Below are positions 25,480 to 35,684 of a stretch of 64,000 bases of DNA, piece after piece. The DNA is from Gluconacetobacter takamatsuzukensis (GTDB lineage Bacteria; Pseudomonadota; Alphaproteobacteria; Acetobacterales; Acetobacteraceae): positions 1 through 64,000 of the forward strand of contig NZ_JABEQK010000001.1 of the NCBI RefSeq assembly GCF_014174275.1, written 5' to 3'. Every line of letters begins with the position of its first letter. Positions within the stretch are counted from its first letter, which is position 1. A program made the translations under genes and the position numbers. The notes beneath the pieces are model-generated. The model saw nothing but the letters and a program-made list of their open reading frames with translations, ran no database searches and was not told where the DNA came from.

Positions 25480-26070
25480 ATGGATGATGCATCTGCTGGC
25501 GGAACGACCGCTGTTACACGCTGTCGCTGGGCGCAGACGGACCCGTTGCTGCGGACCTATCACGACCAGGAATGGGGCGTGCCGGTGCGCGATAGCCGGA
25601 TGTTGTGGGAAATGCTGTGCCTGGAGGGTTTTCAGGCGGGTCTGTCGTGGCTGATGGTGCTGCGTCGGCGGGAGGGGTTCCGCCGTGCGTTCGCGGGGTT
25701 CGATCCGGCGCGCGTCGCGCGGTTCGATGCCGGGGATGTGGAGCGGTTGATGGCGGACCCCGGTATTATCCGGGCGCGCGCCAAGATCGAGGCGACGATC
25801 GGCAATGCGCGGGCCTATCTGGCCATGATGGAGCGCGGAGAGGATTTCGCCGCCTTTGCCTGGGGCATGGTGCCGGATGCGCCCGTCCGGAACATGACCG
25901 GCGCGGTGCTGGCGCAGTCGCCGCTGTCGCAGGCCATGGCGAAAGCCCTACGGGCGCGGGGATTCCGGTTTGTCGGGCCGGTGATCGTCTATGCGTGGAT
26001 GCAGGCTGTCGGCATGATCGACGATCATGATCCTGCGTGTTTTCGCCATGGGCGGCAGGCCGGGGGCTGA
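25480..26070 (+). CDS. tag: DNA-3-methyladenine glycosylase I
   Basis: A 196-aa base-excision repair enzyme that removes 3-methyladenine from alkylated DNA. Family motifs are intact: RCRWAQTDPLLRTYHDQEWG (start), MLWEMLCLEGFQAGLSW, and the C-terminal FRFVGPVIVYAWMQAVGMIDDH followed by CFRH, which with the N-terminal Cys and His form the zinc site typical of Tag. The tail after CFRH is short. It appears monocistronic, with LysR convergent downstream. Confidence 0.95.
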   Translation: MDDASAGGTTAVTRCRWAQTDPLLRTYHDQEWGVPVRDSRMLWEMLCLEGFQAGLSWLMVLRRREGFRRAFAGFDPARVARFDAGDVERLMADPGIIRARAKIEATIGNARAYLAMMERGEDFAAFAWGMVPDAPVRNMTGAVLAQSPLSQAMAKALRARGFRFVGPVIVYAWMQAVGMIDDHDPACFRHGRQAGG

Positions 26071-26161
26071 GCGGGGGAGAGCTGAACGGGCAGGGCGTTG
26101 CGCACCCGGTGCCGGATCCGGTATTGGTGTCATGAATTCTGTTGTATATGGCAGGGATTTT

Positions 26162-27040
26162 TTAAAATCTCTTTTCGCATTCCGCGAGGAAGGGGACGAG
26201 AGCGGGGTTCAGGTTGCCCGGTTGCCACGCGACGACATGATTGACGATGGGGGCATTGTCCAGGTCGCGGAAGATGGTGCCGGCGACATTCACCTTGCGG
26301 ATTCCCTGCGGGACCAGGGCGATGCCCAGCCCCTGTGCGACCAGGTTGACGATTGTATGCTGAAGCTGGGTTTCCAGCCGGATCGTCGGCTCGAAACCGC
26401 CTGAGCGGCAATATTGGACGATGGCTTCGCGCAGCATCGTCGAGACTTCGACCGGTGCCGCGATCAGGGGCTCGCCTTCCAGGTCCCTGGCCGCGATCAG
26501 GGGGCACAGGGCGAGCGGATGGTCCGCGGGCACCGCCACGCAGAGGGGTTCGCTCAGGATTATGCTGGTCTGGAGCCCGCGAATGAAGCCGGGGTCGAAC
26601 ATGATCCCCGCGTCGAAACGGCCGGCCAGGATATCGGCGGCCAGCGAGCCGGGAACGACCTCGCGCAGCGTGGTGTGGACCATGGGGTAATTGGCCACAT
26701 AACGGCGCACCAGGCCCGGGATGACCGTGTAGGTCGCGTACATCATGAAGCCGATCGAGAGTTCGCCCAACTGGCCGCGTTCCGCAAGCTGGGCGTTGAG
26801 GCAGGCTTGGTCGAACGCCGCCAGGACGGCCTTTGCATCATCCAGGAAGCGCCGCCCGGCACGGGTCAGCGTGGCATGGCGCGAATGACGTTCGAGCAGG
26901 CGGACGCCCAGTTCCTTTTCCAGGGCCGCGATCTGGCGGCTGAGGGGGGGCTGGCTGAGATGCAGGCGCTCGGCCGCGCGACCGAAATGCAGCGTTTCGG
27001 CCAGCACGACGAAATAGCGCATCTGTCGAATGTCGATCAT
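26162..27040 (-). CDS. LysR-family transcriptional regulator
   Basis: A 292-aa regulator. MIDIRQMRYFVVLAETLHFG, RAAERLHLSQPPLSRQIAAL and the effector domain from about residue 90 are typical of the CatR/BenM-like branch. No divergent target lies next to it: on its 5' side is the RNA methyltransferase gene transcribed in the same direction, whose stop is 86 bp away. Effector and target unknown. Confidence 0.9.
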   Translation of the reverse strand: MIDIRQMRYFVVLAETLHFGRAAERLHLSQPPLSRQIAALEKELGVRLLERHSRHATLTRAGRRFLDDAKAVLAAFDQACLNAQLAERGQLGELSIGFMMYATYTVIPGLVRRYVANYPMVHTTLREVVPGSLAADILAGRFDAGIMFDPGFIRGLQTSIILSEPLCVAVPADHPLALCPLIAARDLEGEPLIAAPVEVSTMLREAIVQYCRSGGFEPTIRLETQLQHTIVNLVAQGLGIALVPQGIRKVNVAGTIFRDLDNAPIVNHVVAWQPGNLNPALVPFLAECEKRF

Positions 27041-27125
27041 GGCAGGGCATCCGCACGCGAAGGACTGGGAGGCTGCGTGGGGAGCCTCGGTGGCGCGGCC
27101 CGAACGGACCGTTTCCGTTATGGTA

Positions 27126-28241
27126 TCAGGGGAGGGGAGCCGTCTGGAACAGCGTTACGCGCAGGCCGCCATGCGGGATCGGCGCGGTGTTGGGGAGGAA
27201 CGGCAGCCCGGTGGCGTGGGCCAGGTGGGATTCGGTGGTGACGAGGCCCACCCGCCAGCCGGTGAAATGGTCGGCCAATGTGCGGCCGAGGGCACGGTAG
27301 AGCGGGAGCAGCGCCTTCTTGTCCCCGATGCGGGTGCCGTAGGGCGGATTGACGATGACCAGTCCCGGCGTTTCGCAAGGGGGGCGGATGTCGCTGATCG
27401 GGGTCTGCTGGAAATGCGTGTAATCGGTGACGCCGGCGCGTTCGGCGTTCGCGAGGCTCATGGCGATGGCTCCGGCATCGCGGTCGCTGCCGTAATAGCG
27501 GGCTGCCGGGACCCGCATGCTTCGGGCCTCGCGCATCTTCTGCCAGGCGGCTTCGTCGAAATTGGCCAGGAGTTCGAAGGCGAAATGGCGGGAGCGGCCG
27601 GGATTGAGGCGAGCCGCGATCTCTGCGGCCTCGATCACGAACGTGCCCGAGCCGCACATCGGGTCGAAGACCGGCTCGTTGCCATCATAGCCGCATTGCA
27701 GCAGGAACAGCGAGGCCATGGTTTCGCGCATCGGGGCCCGGTTGACGGCCTGTTTGTGGCCCCGCCGGTGCAGCAATTCGCCCGAACTGTCGATGCTGAT
27801 CGTGCAGAGATCATGGTCGATCCGCACCCGGATAATGAGGGCGGCATCGGGCGCGCAGGGGGCGCCGACCGTCTTGCGGATGGCATTCTCGATCCGCTCG
27901 GCGGCGGCCCCGGCGTGATAGATGCGCGAGCCGGTGCAGGAGGCCTCGACCCGGAAGGGGATATCGGGGCGCAGGACGCTGGCCCACGGCACCAGCCGCG
28001 CGCGGTGGTCGAGCTGGGCGAGATGGATGACGCGGAAGGTGTCGATCCGCGCCAGAATGCGATTGGCCCCCCGGACCCACAGATTCGCCCGATAGACTTC
28101 CGGCCAGCCGCCCCGGATGACGACGCCGCCGGCAACGGCGCGCGGCTGCCTGAAGCCCTTCAGGCGTATTTCGCCACACAGCGCGTCTTCCTGGCCCGGT
28201 GCGGTGGCGAGGAAGATCTCGAAATCCCGGTCTTGAATCAT
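27126..28241 (-). CDS. THUMP-domain class I SAM-dependent RNA methyltransferase (RlmL/YpsC-like)
   Basis: A 371-aa enzyme predicted to methylate a guanine N2 in 23S rRNA or a related site. An N-terminal ferredoxin-like/THUMP part (DFEIFLATAPGQEDALCGE..., about 1-150) precedes the methyltransferase domain, which has HRRGHKQAVNRAPMRETMA, the SAM-binding VFDPMCGSGTFVIEAA and the catalytic IVNPPYGTRIG (NPPY). Length equals the N-terminal half of E. coli RlmL, as in stand-alone family members. ATG 28241 is chosen over an earlier GTG at 28283; neither has a strong ribosome binding site. Confidence 0.88.
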   Translation of the reverse strand: MIQDRDFEIFLATAPGQEDALCGEIRLKGFRQPRAVAGGVVIRGGWPEVYRANLWVRGANRILARIDTFRVIHLAQLDHRARLVPWASVLRPDIPFRVEASCTGSRIYHAGAAAERIENAIRKTVGAPCAPDAALIIRVRIDHDLCTISIDSSGELLHRRGHKQAVNRAPMRETMASLFLLQCGYDGNEPVFDPMCGSGTFVIEAAEIAARLNPGRSRHFAFELLANFDEAAWQKMREARSMRVPAARYYGSDRDAGAIAMSLANAERAGVTDYTHFQQTPISDIRPPCETPGLVIVNPPYGTRIGDKKALLPLYRALGRTLADHFTGWRVGLVTTESHLAHATGLPFLPNTAPIPHGGLRVTLFQTAPLP

Positions 28242-28446
28242 CCGGCCTGCATGGCAGGAAGCCGGCGTCACAGCAACTGGCACGCCGCCGGCCCGCGGGC
28301 GGCAGGGGTTTTGGGACGACGATTCCTGAAAGAATCGGCGGCAATGGGTGAATTTTCTTTCATGAGGAACGGATCGCCATAATTTATCATCGATCCTGTC
28401 ATAAGGTCAGCCATAACAGGCAAGAATCAGACAGTCAGAAGCACGC

Positions 28447-29850
28447 ATGGCGCAAGACAAAAACCTATTTTCCGAAAGCCGTTACAGTGCTCTCGACCTT
28501 GTCCCGGATATGATCTGTGTCTGTGGGCGCGATGGTAGCCATGAATATTTCAACAGGGCCTGGCGGGAATATGGGACGGCGGGCTTTGCTTCGTCCGGAT
28601 GGGTGGAGTCGGTTCTTCCGGCCGATCGGCGGCGGGTCGAGCAGGAGATGCGCGATGGGCTGCGGGCGGGGGAGGCGTGCGAGACTGAGCTGCGGCTTCT
28701 GCATCCGGGCGATGGGGCGCGCTGGTTTCTGCTGCGGGCGCGGCCGCTGCCCGGCGGAGCGGAGGGCGGGGGCGGCTGGCTGTACAGCCTGATGGACATC
28801 AATGCCCGGAAGCGCCGGGAACTGGCGCTTCTGCGGGATATCAGGATGCAGGCGGAAATGCTCAATGTCAGCGTCGACTGCATCAAGCTCGTCCGGCCGG
28901 ACGGCACGCTGTCGCATATGAACAGGGCGGGTTGCCTGGCGCTGGACGTTGCCGAGGAGTCTGGCTTCGGCATGGACTGGCTATGCCTGCTTCCGAAGGA
29001 ATCGCATCAGGCGGGACGGCAGGCGCTGCTGAAGGCGCGGCAGGGGGAGAATGCGCGTTTCCTCGGGGTGAGCCAGTTGCCGGGCCAGAATCCGCGCTAT
29101 TGGGACAATATGCTGACGCCGCTGAAAAATGCGGATGAGAGTGTGGAGGCCATTCTCTGCGTGTCGCGCGACGTGACCGTGCAGCGTGCCAGCGACCGCC
29201 GGATCGCGTCGCTGCTGCATGAATTGACGCATCGGTCGAAGAACATGCTCGCGGTGGTCCAGGCCCTGATCCGGCGGACCGTGCCGGACCCGCAGGCGCC
29301 GTTCGTGTCCGTTCTCGGCCAGCGGATCGCCGCGATCGCGCGCAACCAGGATCTTCTGATCAACGGGGAGTGGTCGGGCATCACGATCGAAAAGCTGCTG
29401 GCCTCGCAGACCGCGGTGATCGGCGACGTGAACCAGGAACGCATGCTGCTGCACGGGGAGGGCGGGTTGCGCCTTCTGCCCGAAACGGCGGAGCGGATCG
29501 GGCTTGCGATCTATGAGCTGACGACCAATGCCATCAAATACGGCGCGTTGTCGAACGAGAGTGGGACGGTGACGATAAGCTGGGCGGTGCGGGAGCGGGA
29601 GGGGGGTGCCGGCTTTCGGCTGGTCTGGGAGGAAAGCGGCGGCCCCCCGGTGCAGGCGCCCGCCGCCCAAGGGTTTGGGACCGCGGTGATCGAGCGGAAT
29701 CCGCTCGCCGTCCTGGGGGCGTCGGTCATCTATCGCTATGCGCCGGCCGGGGTGACGTGGACGTTCGATGCCCCGGTTTCCAGCATCATGGACCGGACGG
29801 AGCCGGGGAAGGGGACGCCAGCGGACATCGACGCGGCTGCCGTATCGTAG
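28447..29850 (+). CDS. HWE-type sensor histidine kinase with two PAS domains
   Basis: A 467-aa cytoplasmic kinase with no membrane segment. Two PAS domains (about 14-125 and 140-245, the first followed by DINARKRRE) lead to the HWE phosphoacceptor region [19 protein letters not shown] with His262. The ATP-binding part has [15 protein letters not shown] (N-box) and VWEESGG, whose Trp394-Glu395 are part of the HWE signature. HWE kinases are common in alphaproteobacteria and often sense light, redox or general stress. No response regulator lies beside it, so its partner is elsewhere. Confidence 0.9.
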   Translation: MAQDKNLFSESRYSALDLVPDMICVCGRDGSHEYFNRAWREYGTAGFASSGWVESVLPADRRRVEQEMRDGLRAGEACETELRLLHPGDGARWFLLRARPLPGGAEGGGGWLYSLMDINARKRRELALLRDIRMQAEMLNVSVDCIKLVRPDGTLSHMNRAGCLALDVAEESGFGMDWLCLLPKESHQAGRQALLKARQGENARFLGVSQLPGQNPRYWDNMLTPLKNADESVEAILCVSRDVTVQRASDRRIASLLHELTHRSKNMLAVVQALIRRTVPDPQAPFVSVLGQRIAAIARNQDLLINGEWSGITIEKLLASQTAVIGDVNQERMLLHGEGGLRLLPETAERIGLAIYELTTNAIKYGALSNESGTVTISWAVREREGGAGFRLVWEESGGPPVQAPAAQGFGTAVIERNPLAVLGASVIYRYAPAGVTWTFDAPVSSIMDRTEPGKGTPADIDAAAVS

Positions 29851-29948
29851 GCGCCCGTCCCCGCCGCCCCTTGCTGCGTCGCCCGCATGGACTGAAGCGG
29901 GGGAATGTTTTATGCTTTGCGGAATATTGTCTGGCCGAGAGTGATCCA

Positions 29949-30440
29949 TTGAAAAGACAGGCGGGGACCGCCAAAGCGCCTCGTATCGTGGACGTGAAGT
30001 CACAATCCGAGGGGTTTCGGGCCAACCGTGCGGCACGGCGCAATGTGCTGGTCGAGGATTATGTCGAGCTGATCGCCGATTTGCTCGACGAGGGGATGGA
30101 AGCGCGGCAGGTGGATATCGCCGCGCGGCTCGGCGTTTCGCAGCCCACGGTGGCGAAGATGCTGGCCCGGCTGGCCAATGAGGGGCTGGTGACGCAGAAG
30201 CCCTATCGCGGCGTGTTCCTGACCCAGGCGGGCGCATCGCTGGCGACGGATGTGCGGCGGCGCCATGGAATCGTCGAGGCCTTTCTGACCGCGCTGGGGA
30301 TCAGCACCGAAAATGTGCGCATCGATGCCGAAGGGATCGAGCATTATGCCAGCGAGGAGACGCTTGCCGCCTTCGAGCGCGCGCTGAATGCCGGGCTCCA
30401 GTCCTTCATGGCGGCGGATGGCGTGAAACAGGGCGGGTAG
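29949..30440 (+). CDS. mntR: Manganese-dependent regulator MntR (DtxR family)
   Basis: A 163-aa metalloregulator. The start is taken as TTG at 29949 because the following [19 protein letters not shown] then [12 protein letters not shown] aligns with the N-terminus of E. coli MntR and no ATG lies in frame there. The winged helix is [21 protein letters not shown]; the metal-binding dimerisation part contains [11 protein letters not shown] and [10 protein letters not shown], carrying the His/Glu ligands. It senses Mn2+ to repress uptake. No mntH transporter is in the window; the next gene (DUF1275) starts 1 bp after its stop and may be co-regulated. Confidence 0.85.
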   Translation: MKRQAGTAKAPRIVDVKSQSEGFRANRAARRNVLVEDYVELIADLLDEGMEARQVDIAARLGVSQPTVAKMLARLANEGLVTQKPYRGVFLTQAGASLATDVRRRHGIVEAFLTALGISTENVRIDAEGIEHYASEETLAAFERALNAGLQSFMAADGVKQGG

Positions 30441-30441
30441 G

Positions 30442-31185
30442 ATGCTGCTGCGCGAGGGAAACGCCAGGACGTTTGTCATGGACCGGCGGCTGGGCTGTTC
30501 GCTGGCGGCGGTCGCCGGTGGGGTGAACGCGGCGGGCTTTCTCGCTGTCGGCTATTACTCGGCCAACATGACGGGCAATCTTTCCAGCCTGTCGATGGAC
30601 CTGCGGGCGGCGGACCTGTCGGCCGCGCTGTCCTGCCTGGGGCTGATCGGCGCCTTCGTGGCCGGAGCGGTGCTGTCGGCCTGTCTGGTCAATGCGGGCC
30701 GGCATCGGCAGCATCGGGCCATCTATGCCTACAGCATTCTGCTGGAGGCGGTGCTGCTGGCCCTGCTGGGGGCGCTGGATATCGGGCTGCGGGCGGGGCC
30801 GCGTGGGCCTGTGCTGGCCTATGGGCTGAGTTTTCTGATGGGATTGCAGAATGCGACGGTCACGCGCATTTCCGGCGCGAGGGTGCGTACGACGCACATG
30901 ACCGGCATGCTGACCGATTTCGGGATCGAGCTTGCGGATTGGCTGGATGCCGTGCGCCGGCCGGGCGATGCGGAGCGGATGGCGCAGGTTCGCCAGCGGC
31001 TGGCGCTGCATGGCGGGATCGTCCTGTCCTTTGCCTGCGGCGGGGCGGTGGGGGCATTGGCCTATGGCTGGTGGCGGGCGGGCGCCCTGCTGGGGCTGGC
31101 GCCGATCCTGGTCTGGCTGGCTCTGCCGGGGGCGCTGGCCGATGTGCGGGCGCGGCCCGTGCCGCCGGCAGGGCCCGTTCCCTGA
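30442..31185 (+). CDS. YoaK/DUF1275 family membrane protein
   Basis: A 247-aa protein with about six hydrophobic segments. GGVNAAGFLAVGYYSANMTGNL near the N-terminus and GLQNATVTRISGARVRTTHMTG in the middle are the two family hallmarks. The family function is unknown. It starts 1 bp after the mntR stop, so the two are cotranscribed, and the methyltransferase-like gene follows 1 bp after its own stop, making a tight three-gene unit. Manganese linkage is an inference from position only. Confidence 0.85.
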   Translation: MLLREGNARTFVMDRRLGCSLAAVAGGVNAAGFLAVGYYSANMTGNLSSLSMDLRAADLSAALSCLGLIGAFVAGAVLSACLVNAGRHRQHRAIYAYSILLEAVLLALLGALDIGLRAGPRGPVLAYGLSFLMGLQNATVTRISGARVRTTHMTGMLTDFGIELADWLDAVRRPGDAERMAQVRQRLALHGGIVLSFACGGAVGALAYGWWRAGALLGLAPILVWLALPGALADVRARPVPPAGPVP

Positions 31186-31186
31186 C

Positions 31187-31978
31187 ATGCCGGCAGGTTT
31201 CATCCCCGAGGACCATGCGGTGCTGGCCCATTATATCAGCGACCATGGCGATATCTGGATCAGCGAGGATGTGCGGACCGAAAGCCGTATCTACTGGCAG
31301 GGGCGCTGCTGCCAGAGCGAGAGCGATGCCGACGGGGTGAGCTATGCGCCCTATGTCCATGCGCTGTTCGGCTTCCTGTTGCAGAGCCTGGCGGGCACCC
31401 GGCCCGACGAGCCGGTGCTGGTGATCGGCTGCGGCGGCGGGTCGCTGGCCACGATGCTGGACCGGGCGGAGCGGGCGGTCGAACTGGTGGATGTGAATCC
31501 GCTGGCCTTTCCCATCGCCCGCCAGCATTTCGGACTGCCGTCGTGGATTCCGTGCCATCTGACCGATGGGGCGGCGTATCTGCGCGCGCTGCCCGCAACC
31601 CGGCGTTTCGGCGCGATCGTCGTCGATGCCTTTCAGGGGGACGTCGTGCCCGGGCATCTGCTGGGCGCGGGGTTTCTGTCCGACGTCGCATACCGTCTGG
31701 CGGAGGATGGGTTTCTGGCGATGAACCTGTTCGAGGGGCCCGGGCGGCCGGACATGGCCGCGCATGCCACTGTTACCGCCGGACGCGCGGTGGCGCCCTG
31801 GGGCGAGGTGCGCCTGTTCGAGGAGGCGGAGGGGCGGGAGGGCAATGTCGTGCTGCTGGCGGGTGCCGTGGCCGGCCTGGACGCGCCCGGCCTGCTGCTG
31901 CCGCCACGAACGATGATCGCCGAGACGCGCGGGTCGCTGGAGCGGATGCGCTTTCGGCCGGTCGACGTGACAGTGTGA
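31187..31978 (+). CDS. Spermidine-synthase-like methyltransferase fold protein
   Basis: A 263-aa protein. VLVIGCGGGSLATML is the nucleotide-binding motif of spermidine synthase-like Rossmann folds and VELVDVNPLAFPIARQHFG, then AIVVDAFQGDVVPGHL, follow in the right order. The polyamine-binding residues of true SpeE are not evident, so the substrate is open; many such proteins are annotated as fused spermidine synthase-like. The ATG at 31187 lies 1 bp after the DUF1275 stop. Confidence 0.75.
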   Translation: MPAGFIPEDHAVLAHYISDHGDIWISEDVRTESRIYWQGRCCQSESDADGVSYAPYVHALFGFLLQSLAGTRPDEPVLVIGCGGGSLATMLDRAERAVELVDVNPLAFPIARQHFGLPSWIPCHLTDGAAYLRALPATRRFGAIVVDAFQGDVVPGHLLGAGFLSDVAYRLAEDGFLAMNLFEGPGRPDMAAHATVTAGRAVAPWGEVRLFEEAEGREGNVVLLAGAVAGLDAPGLLLPPRTMIAETRGSLERMRFRPVDVTV

Positions 31979-32080
31979 CCGGCGCGACCCCTCAGGGCCG
32001 CGCCCGGCGTGTGTTTTCGAGCGCCGAAGCGCAGGAAATGCGCGCCGGATCGGCCCCGGCGCGCGTTTACAGGCAGGTTT

Positions 32081-32977
32081 TCAGGATTTGATGGTCGAGG
32101 CGCGGTAGATCTTCTCGACCGCCTTGGCCAGGGTCGCGTCGAATTCGGCGTCGGTCATGGAGACCTTCAGTTCGCCGAGCAGGGCGCGGGAGAAGCTGGC
32201 GATCATGCCGTGGTTGGCGGCCAGGCGCGTGCAGGCATCGTCCAGCGTGTAGCCGCCGGACAGGGCCACGACGCGCTGCACGCGCGGGTGGCGGACCAGG
32301 TCGAGATACAGGTCCGGCGTTTCCGGGATCGTCAGCTTCAGCATCACCTGATAGTCGCCGGGCAGGGCGTCCAGGCCGCGTGCCAGCTCGTCGCGCAGGA
32401 TCGCCTCGGCGGCGGCCTTCTGCGGGCTCTTGATCAGGACTTCCGGCTCCAGGATCGGCACCAGCCCGTGGGCGGCGATCTGGCGGGCCAGGTCGAACTG
32501 CTGCGCCGCGACGGCGGCGATGCCCTCGGGGTTTGCCAGGCCGATGACCGAGCGCTCCTTGGTGCCGTAGATGCCCAGCTTCACGGCGCGGGCCAGCAGC
32601 GGGTCCAGGCCCGGAATCGGCTTCATCAGCCGTACGCCGTCCACTTCCTCCTCCAGCCCCTTGTCGACCTTGAGGAAGGGGACAACGCCGCGATCTTCCC
32701 ACAGATAGGCGGGAACCGGCTTGTCGCCGACCAGCCCGTCCATCGTGCGCTCGAACAGGATGGCGGCGATGATCTTCTCGCCCGTGAAGGAGGGTGCCGT
32801 GATGATGCGCACCCGCATCTCATGCATCAGGCGGAACATCTCGTCGTCGCCATGATAGGCGCTTTCGGGGATGCCGTAGTGGCTCAGGGCGCCGGGCGTG
32901 GAGCCCCCGCTCTGGTCCAGGGCTGCGATAAAACCAGGCTTGGCAGAGAGTTGTGACTTCATGCTCTCGATCGACAT
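32081..32977 (-). CDS. Fructose-bisphosphate aldolase, class I
   Basis: A 298-aa metal-independent aldolase that cleaves fructose 1,6-bisphosphate in glycolysis and works in reverse in gluconeogenesis. FIAALDQSGGSTPGAL (about 16-31) and FERTMDG mark the bacterial class I family; Lys214 in VMLKLTIPE is the probable Schiff-base lysine, and ALSGGY supplies the phosphate loop. Length and order match the Staphylococcus-type Fda family. It stands alone, with a 160-bp leader region on its 5' side. Confidence 0.92.
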   Translation of the reverse strand: MSIESMKSQLSAKPGFIAALDQSGGSTPGALSHYGIPESAYHGDDEMFRLMHEMRVRIITAPSFTGEKIIAAILFERTMDGLVGDKPVPAYLWEDRGVVPFLKVDKGLEEEVDGVRLMKPIPGLDPLLARAVKLGIYGTKERSVIGLANPEGIAAVAAQQFDLARQIAAHGLVPILEPEVLIKSPQKAAAEAILRDELARGLDALPGDYQVMLKLTIPETPDLYLDLVRHPRVQRVVALSGGYTLDDACTRLAANHGMIASFSRALLGELKVSMTDAEFDATLAKAVEKIYRASTIKS

Positions 32978-33138
32978 GATTATGTTTCCCCCGCTTGGTG
33001 CAGATGCGTGTCCGGGCCCTCGCCCAGGACCGGCGGTTGCGAAACCAGCCCCCAGGCGATGGCCCGTTTCTGGAGATTGCCGGGTTTGCCGTCAATGGTG
33101 AAGGGGATACCCGGCGGGACGGCTGTGCAAACGGCTTT

Positions 33139-34113
33139 TCAGTCGCCGTCGGCCGGCAGGTCGGGGATCGTCGCGTCGACCAGGGCACTGTAATATTCGC
33201 GGTCGCGGTGGGCCCTGACATAGGCCGGCGTGATCCGGCCCACCCGTGCGCGGGTGCGGACGGACGCGTACCAGTGGACCACGCATGTCCGGGGCAGAAG
33301 AATATCCCCGGCCCTTGCCCGCCGGTTGGTGCGGAAGAGATGTTCCGAGATTTCGGGGGGCATGGGATAGAACACGGACGGATCGTGGATGGTCAGGTCG
33401 CCCGTGCCGTCCTGTTCCACGACCCGTTGCAGCAGGTGGGGGCCCAGCGCGTAGGGTTGCAGCCGCTGTTCGGGCGAGAGGGCCAGCATGGCGCGCAGGC
33501 AGGCGCGCAGCCACGGTGCGCCGGGGGGCGCCCCCAGCACCGCGTTGTTCAGCCCGAGCGGATAGAGGCCTTCGACCCGTCGGAAGCCCTTCCAGCCGCC
33601 GGGGCACTTGCGGAATGCCTGGCGGAGCAGCGACAGGCCGATATGCTTGGCCCGCAGCAGCGGCGAGCGCGAGGTGCGGACATGGGGCGGCCAGACGATG
33701 CGTTCGGTGCCGACGAAGGGACCGGATTCCAGCAGCGGGCGCAGCGACGCGGTGGTGATGGTATCCATGTCCAGATACACCCCGCCGTCGCGGTAGAGGA
33801 TCGCGGTGCGCAGGATATCGGCGCGCTGGACCGGGGTGCGTACGCCCTCATACAGCGCGACCAGGCTGCCAGGCGGCAGGTCGGCGGCCTGTTCCACCGC
33901 CGGCAGGTCGCGTTGCGGGTCGACGCGGGACAGGATGACGCCGGGCGCGCGTTCCAGCGCGCGTTTCTGCGGGCCATCTTCGAGCGGATCGGTGTGATGG
34001 AGGATGACCGCGTCCATTCCACCGGTCGCCGCGGCCGAGAGGACGGCGAAGACATAGGCCCAGGGCAGGCGCGGGCCGATCCAGCAGAAATGGATGCGGG
34101 CGGGAATGGTCAT
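33139..34113 (-). CDS. Glycosyltransferase with DXD motif (capsular/sphingolipid type)
   Basis: A 324-aa enzyme starting at ATG 34113 after ggaaag. MTIPARIHFCWIG and the strong DGGVYLDMDT, containing the DxD metal/nucleotide-sugar site, identify the glycosyltransferase sugar-binding (Gly_transf_sug/TcdA-TcdB-like) family. The C-terminal third contains HDPSVFYPM and CVVHWYAS, also typical. It is divergent from a GT4-type transferase, and a radical SAM protein and a flippase follow, so it likely builds a surface glycan. Sugar unknown. Confidence 0.85.
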   Translation of the reverse strand: MTIPARIHFCWIGPRLPWAYVFAVLSAAATGGMDAVILHHTDPLEDGPQKRALERAPGVILSRVDPQRDLPAVEQAADLPPGSLVALYEGVRTPVQRADILRTAILYRDGGVYLDMDTITTASLRPLLESGPFVGTERIVWPPHVRTSRSPLLRAKHIGLSLLRQAFRKCPGGWKGFRRVEGLYPLGLNNAVLGAPPGAPWLRACLRAMLALSPEQRLQPYALGPHLLQRVVEQDGTGDLTIHDPSVFYPMPPEISEHLFRTNRRARAGDILLPRTCVVHWYASVRTRARVGRITPAYVRAHRDREYYSALVDATIPDLPADGD

Positions 34114-34457
34114 GGTATCCGGCTTTCCGTCGCGCGGGGAGAAGGGCGGCCGGCCCGGGTCGGGAGGCCGGTCATCACGATGCCCGGTTTCGAAACTATC
34201 GGCATCGCCGTCAAGTGCGCGCCCTTTCGCTTTGTCGTTGCCCGACGGTAGAGTGCCGCCCGCCTCCGGGCTCGGTGGGCCATGCGCGCAGGCGGCCATC
34301 CGACGCGTGTTTCCTGCGCTCCGGTGCGCGCGGCCGTCAAGGCCGCGCTGATCCGCTGTGCATGGGCACATGCCGGCCGCGCCCCTGCGGGCCCGCTTGC
34401 CGGCGCGCCTTTCCTGTCGGGCCTTGGGCGGCCCATGCGATCGAGAGAGCCCCGCCA
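34114..34457. other. Gene-free stretch between divergent glycosyltransferases
   Basis: This 344-bp, very GC-rich stretch holds short G+C palindromes (for example around gccggccgcgcccctgcggg) and presumably both promoters. No protein-like frame, terminator with a T-run, or RNA motif was recognised. Confidence 0.5.
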
Positions 34458-35609
34458 TTGCGTGAAATCGTCATCTTCCGCCAGAACCAGTTCCGGGTTT
34501 CCGAGGTTTTTATCGCCCAGCAGGCCCAGGCCCTGCGCCGGTATGCGCCGCTCTACATGGGGCGCATGCGCTTCGGGGCCGGGCCGGAGGGCGCGCGTGC
34601 GCTGCTGTTGCGTGACCTCTGGCAGCATGCCGCGTGGCCCCGGATGGTGGCGCAGATGGCCACGCGCGACCCCGCCCCCTATCTGCGCCTGCTGGGGAAG
34701 CGCCGGCCGGCGCTGGTCCATGCCCATTTCGGGGTCGATGGCGTCTATGCCATGGAGGTGGCGCGGCGGCTGGACGTGCCGCTGGTCACGACGTTCCATG
34801 GGTTCGACGTGACGCTGTCGGATCGGCGTTTCCTGTGCTCGCCCGCCTGGGCGAACTATCCGCTGCATCGGCGCGCGCTGGCGCGGCGCGGGCAGTTGTT
34901 CCTGTGCAATTCGCATTTTCTGCGCGACCAGGCGCTGGCGCACGGTTTTCCGGCCGGGCGGACGCATGTGCATTATATCGGCGTTGATTGCAGCGCATAC
35001 CAGCCGCGCGCGCAGGCGGACGAGACGCCGGTCATCCTGCATGTCGCCCGGCTGGTGGAGATGAAGGGCACGGAATACCTGCTGCGGGCCTTTGCGCGGG
35101 TGGCGGACCGCCATCCGGGGCTGCGCCTGGCGATTATCGGGGACGGGCCGCTGCGCGGGCGGCTGGAAGCGCTGGCCGGCGCGCTGGGGGTGGGTGCGCG
35201 GGTACTGTTTCTGGGCGCGCGGCCGCATGCGGTGGTCATGGAATGGATGCGGCGGGCGATGATGCTGGTGCTGCCCAGCGTGTTGACCGCCAGCGGGCGC
35301 GTCGAGGGGCTGGGGATGGTGATGCTGGAGGCGGCGGCCTGCGGCGTGCCGGTAGTGGCCTCGCGCGTCGGCGGCATCCCCGAGGGGGTGGCTGAGGGGC
35401 GCAGCGGGCTGGTCGTGCCGCCCCGGGACGTGGAGGCCCTGGCCGACGCCATGGACAGGCTGGCGGGCGACGCGGCGATGCGGGCGGCGATGGGGCATGC
35501 CGGACGGGCCTTCGTCGTCGAGCGATTCGACCTGCGGCGGCAGACGGAAATGCTGGAATGCCGGTACGACGCGTTGCTGCAGGCCCATGGCGGGGTGGAT
35601 TCCCCCTAG
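34458..35609 (+). CDS. GT4-family (group 1) glycosyltransferase
   Basis: A 383-aa enzyme starting at a TTG (34458) with gagag about 9 nt upstream; no ATG is in frame near the conserved N-terminus LREIVIFRQNQF. The GT-B fold is evident: LVHAHFGVDGVYA and TTFHGFDV in the N-terminal half, ILHVARLVEMKGTEYLL, then the donor-site region GRVEGLGMVMLEAAACG with VASRVGGIPEGV. Such enzymes use activated sugars to extend surface polysaccharides. It runs into the radical SAM gene 75 bp downstream. Confidence 0.9.
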   Translation: MREIVIFRQNQFRVSEVFIAQQAQALRRYAPLYMGRMRFGAGPEGARALLLRDLWQHAAWPRMVAQMATRDPAPYLRLLGKRRPALVHAHFGVDGVYAMEVARRLDVPLVTTFHGFDVTLSDRRFLCSPAWANYPLHRRALARRGQLFLCNSHFLRDQALAHGFPAGRTHVHYIGVDCSAYQPRAQADETPVILHVARLVEMKGTEYLLRAFARVADRHPGLRLAIIGDGPLRGRLEALAGALGVGARVLFLGARPHAVVMEWMRRAMMLVLPSVLTASGRVEGLGMVMLEAAACGVPVVASRVGGIPEGVAEGRSGLVVPPRDVEALADAMDRLAGDAAMRAAMGHAGRAFVVERFDLRRQTEMLECRYDALLQAHGGVDSP

Positions 35610-35684
35610 TCCGGGCTATCGCGCATCGCGGGCGGTCCCTATGATGCGCCCCCTTTGCCGGCTTTCGCCGGTTCCTCGGACGAT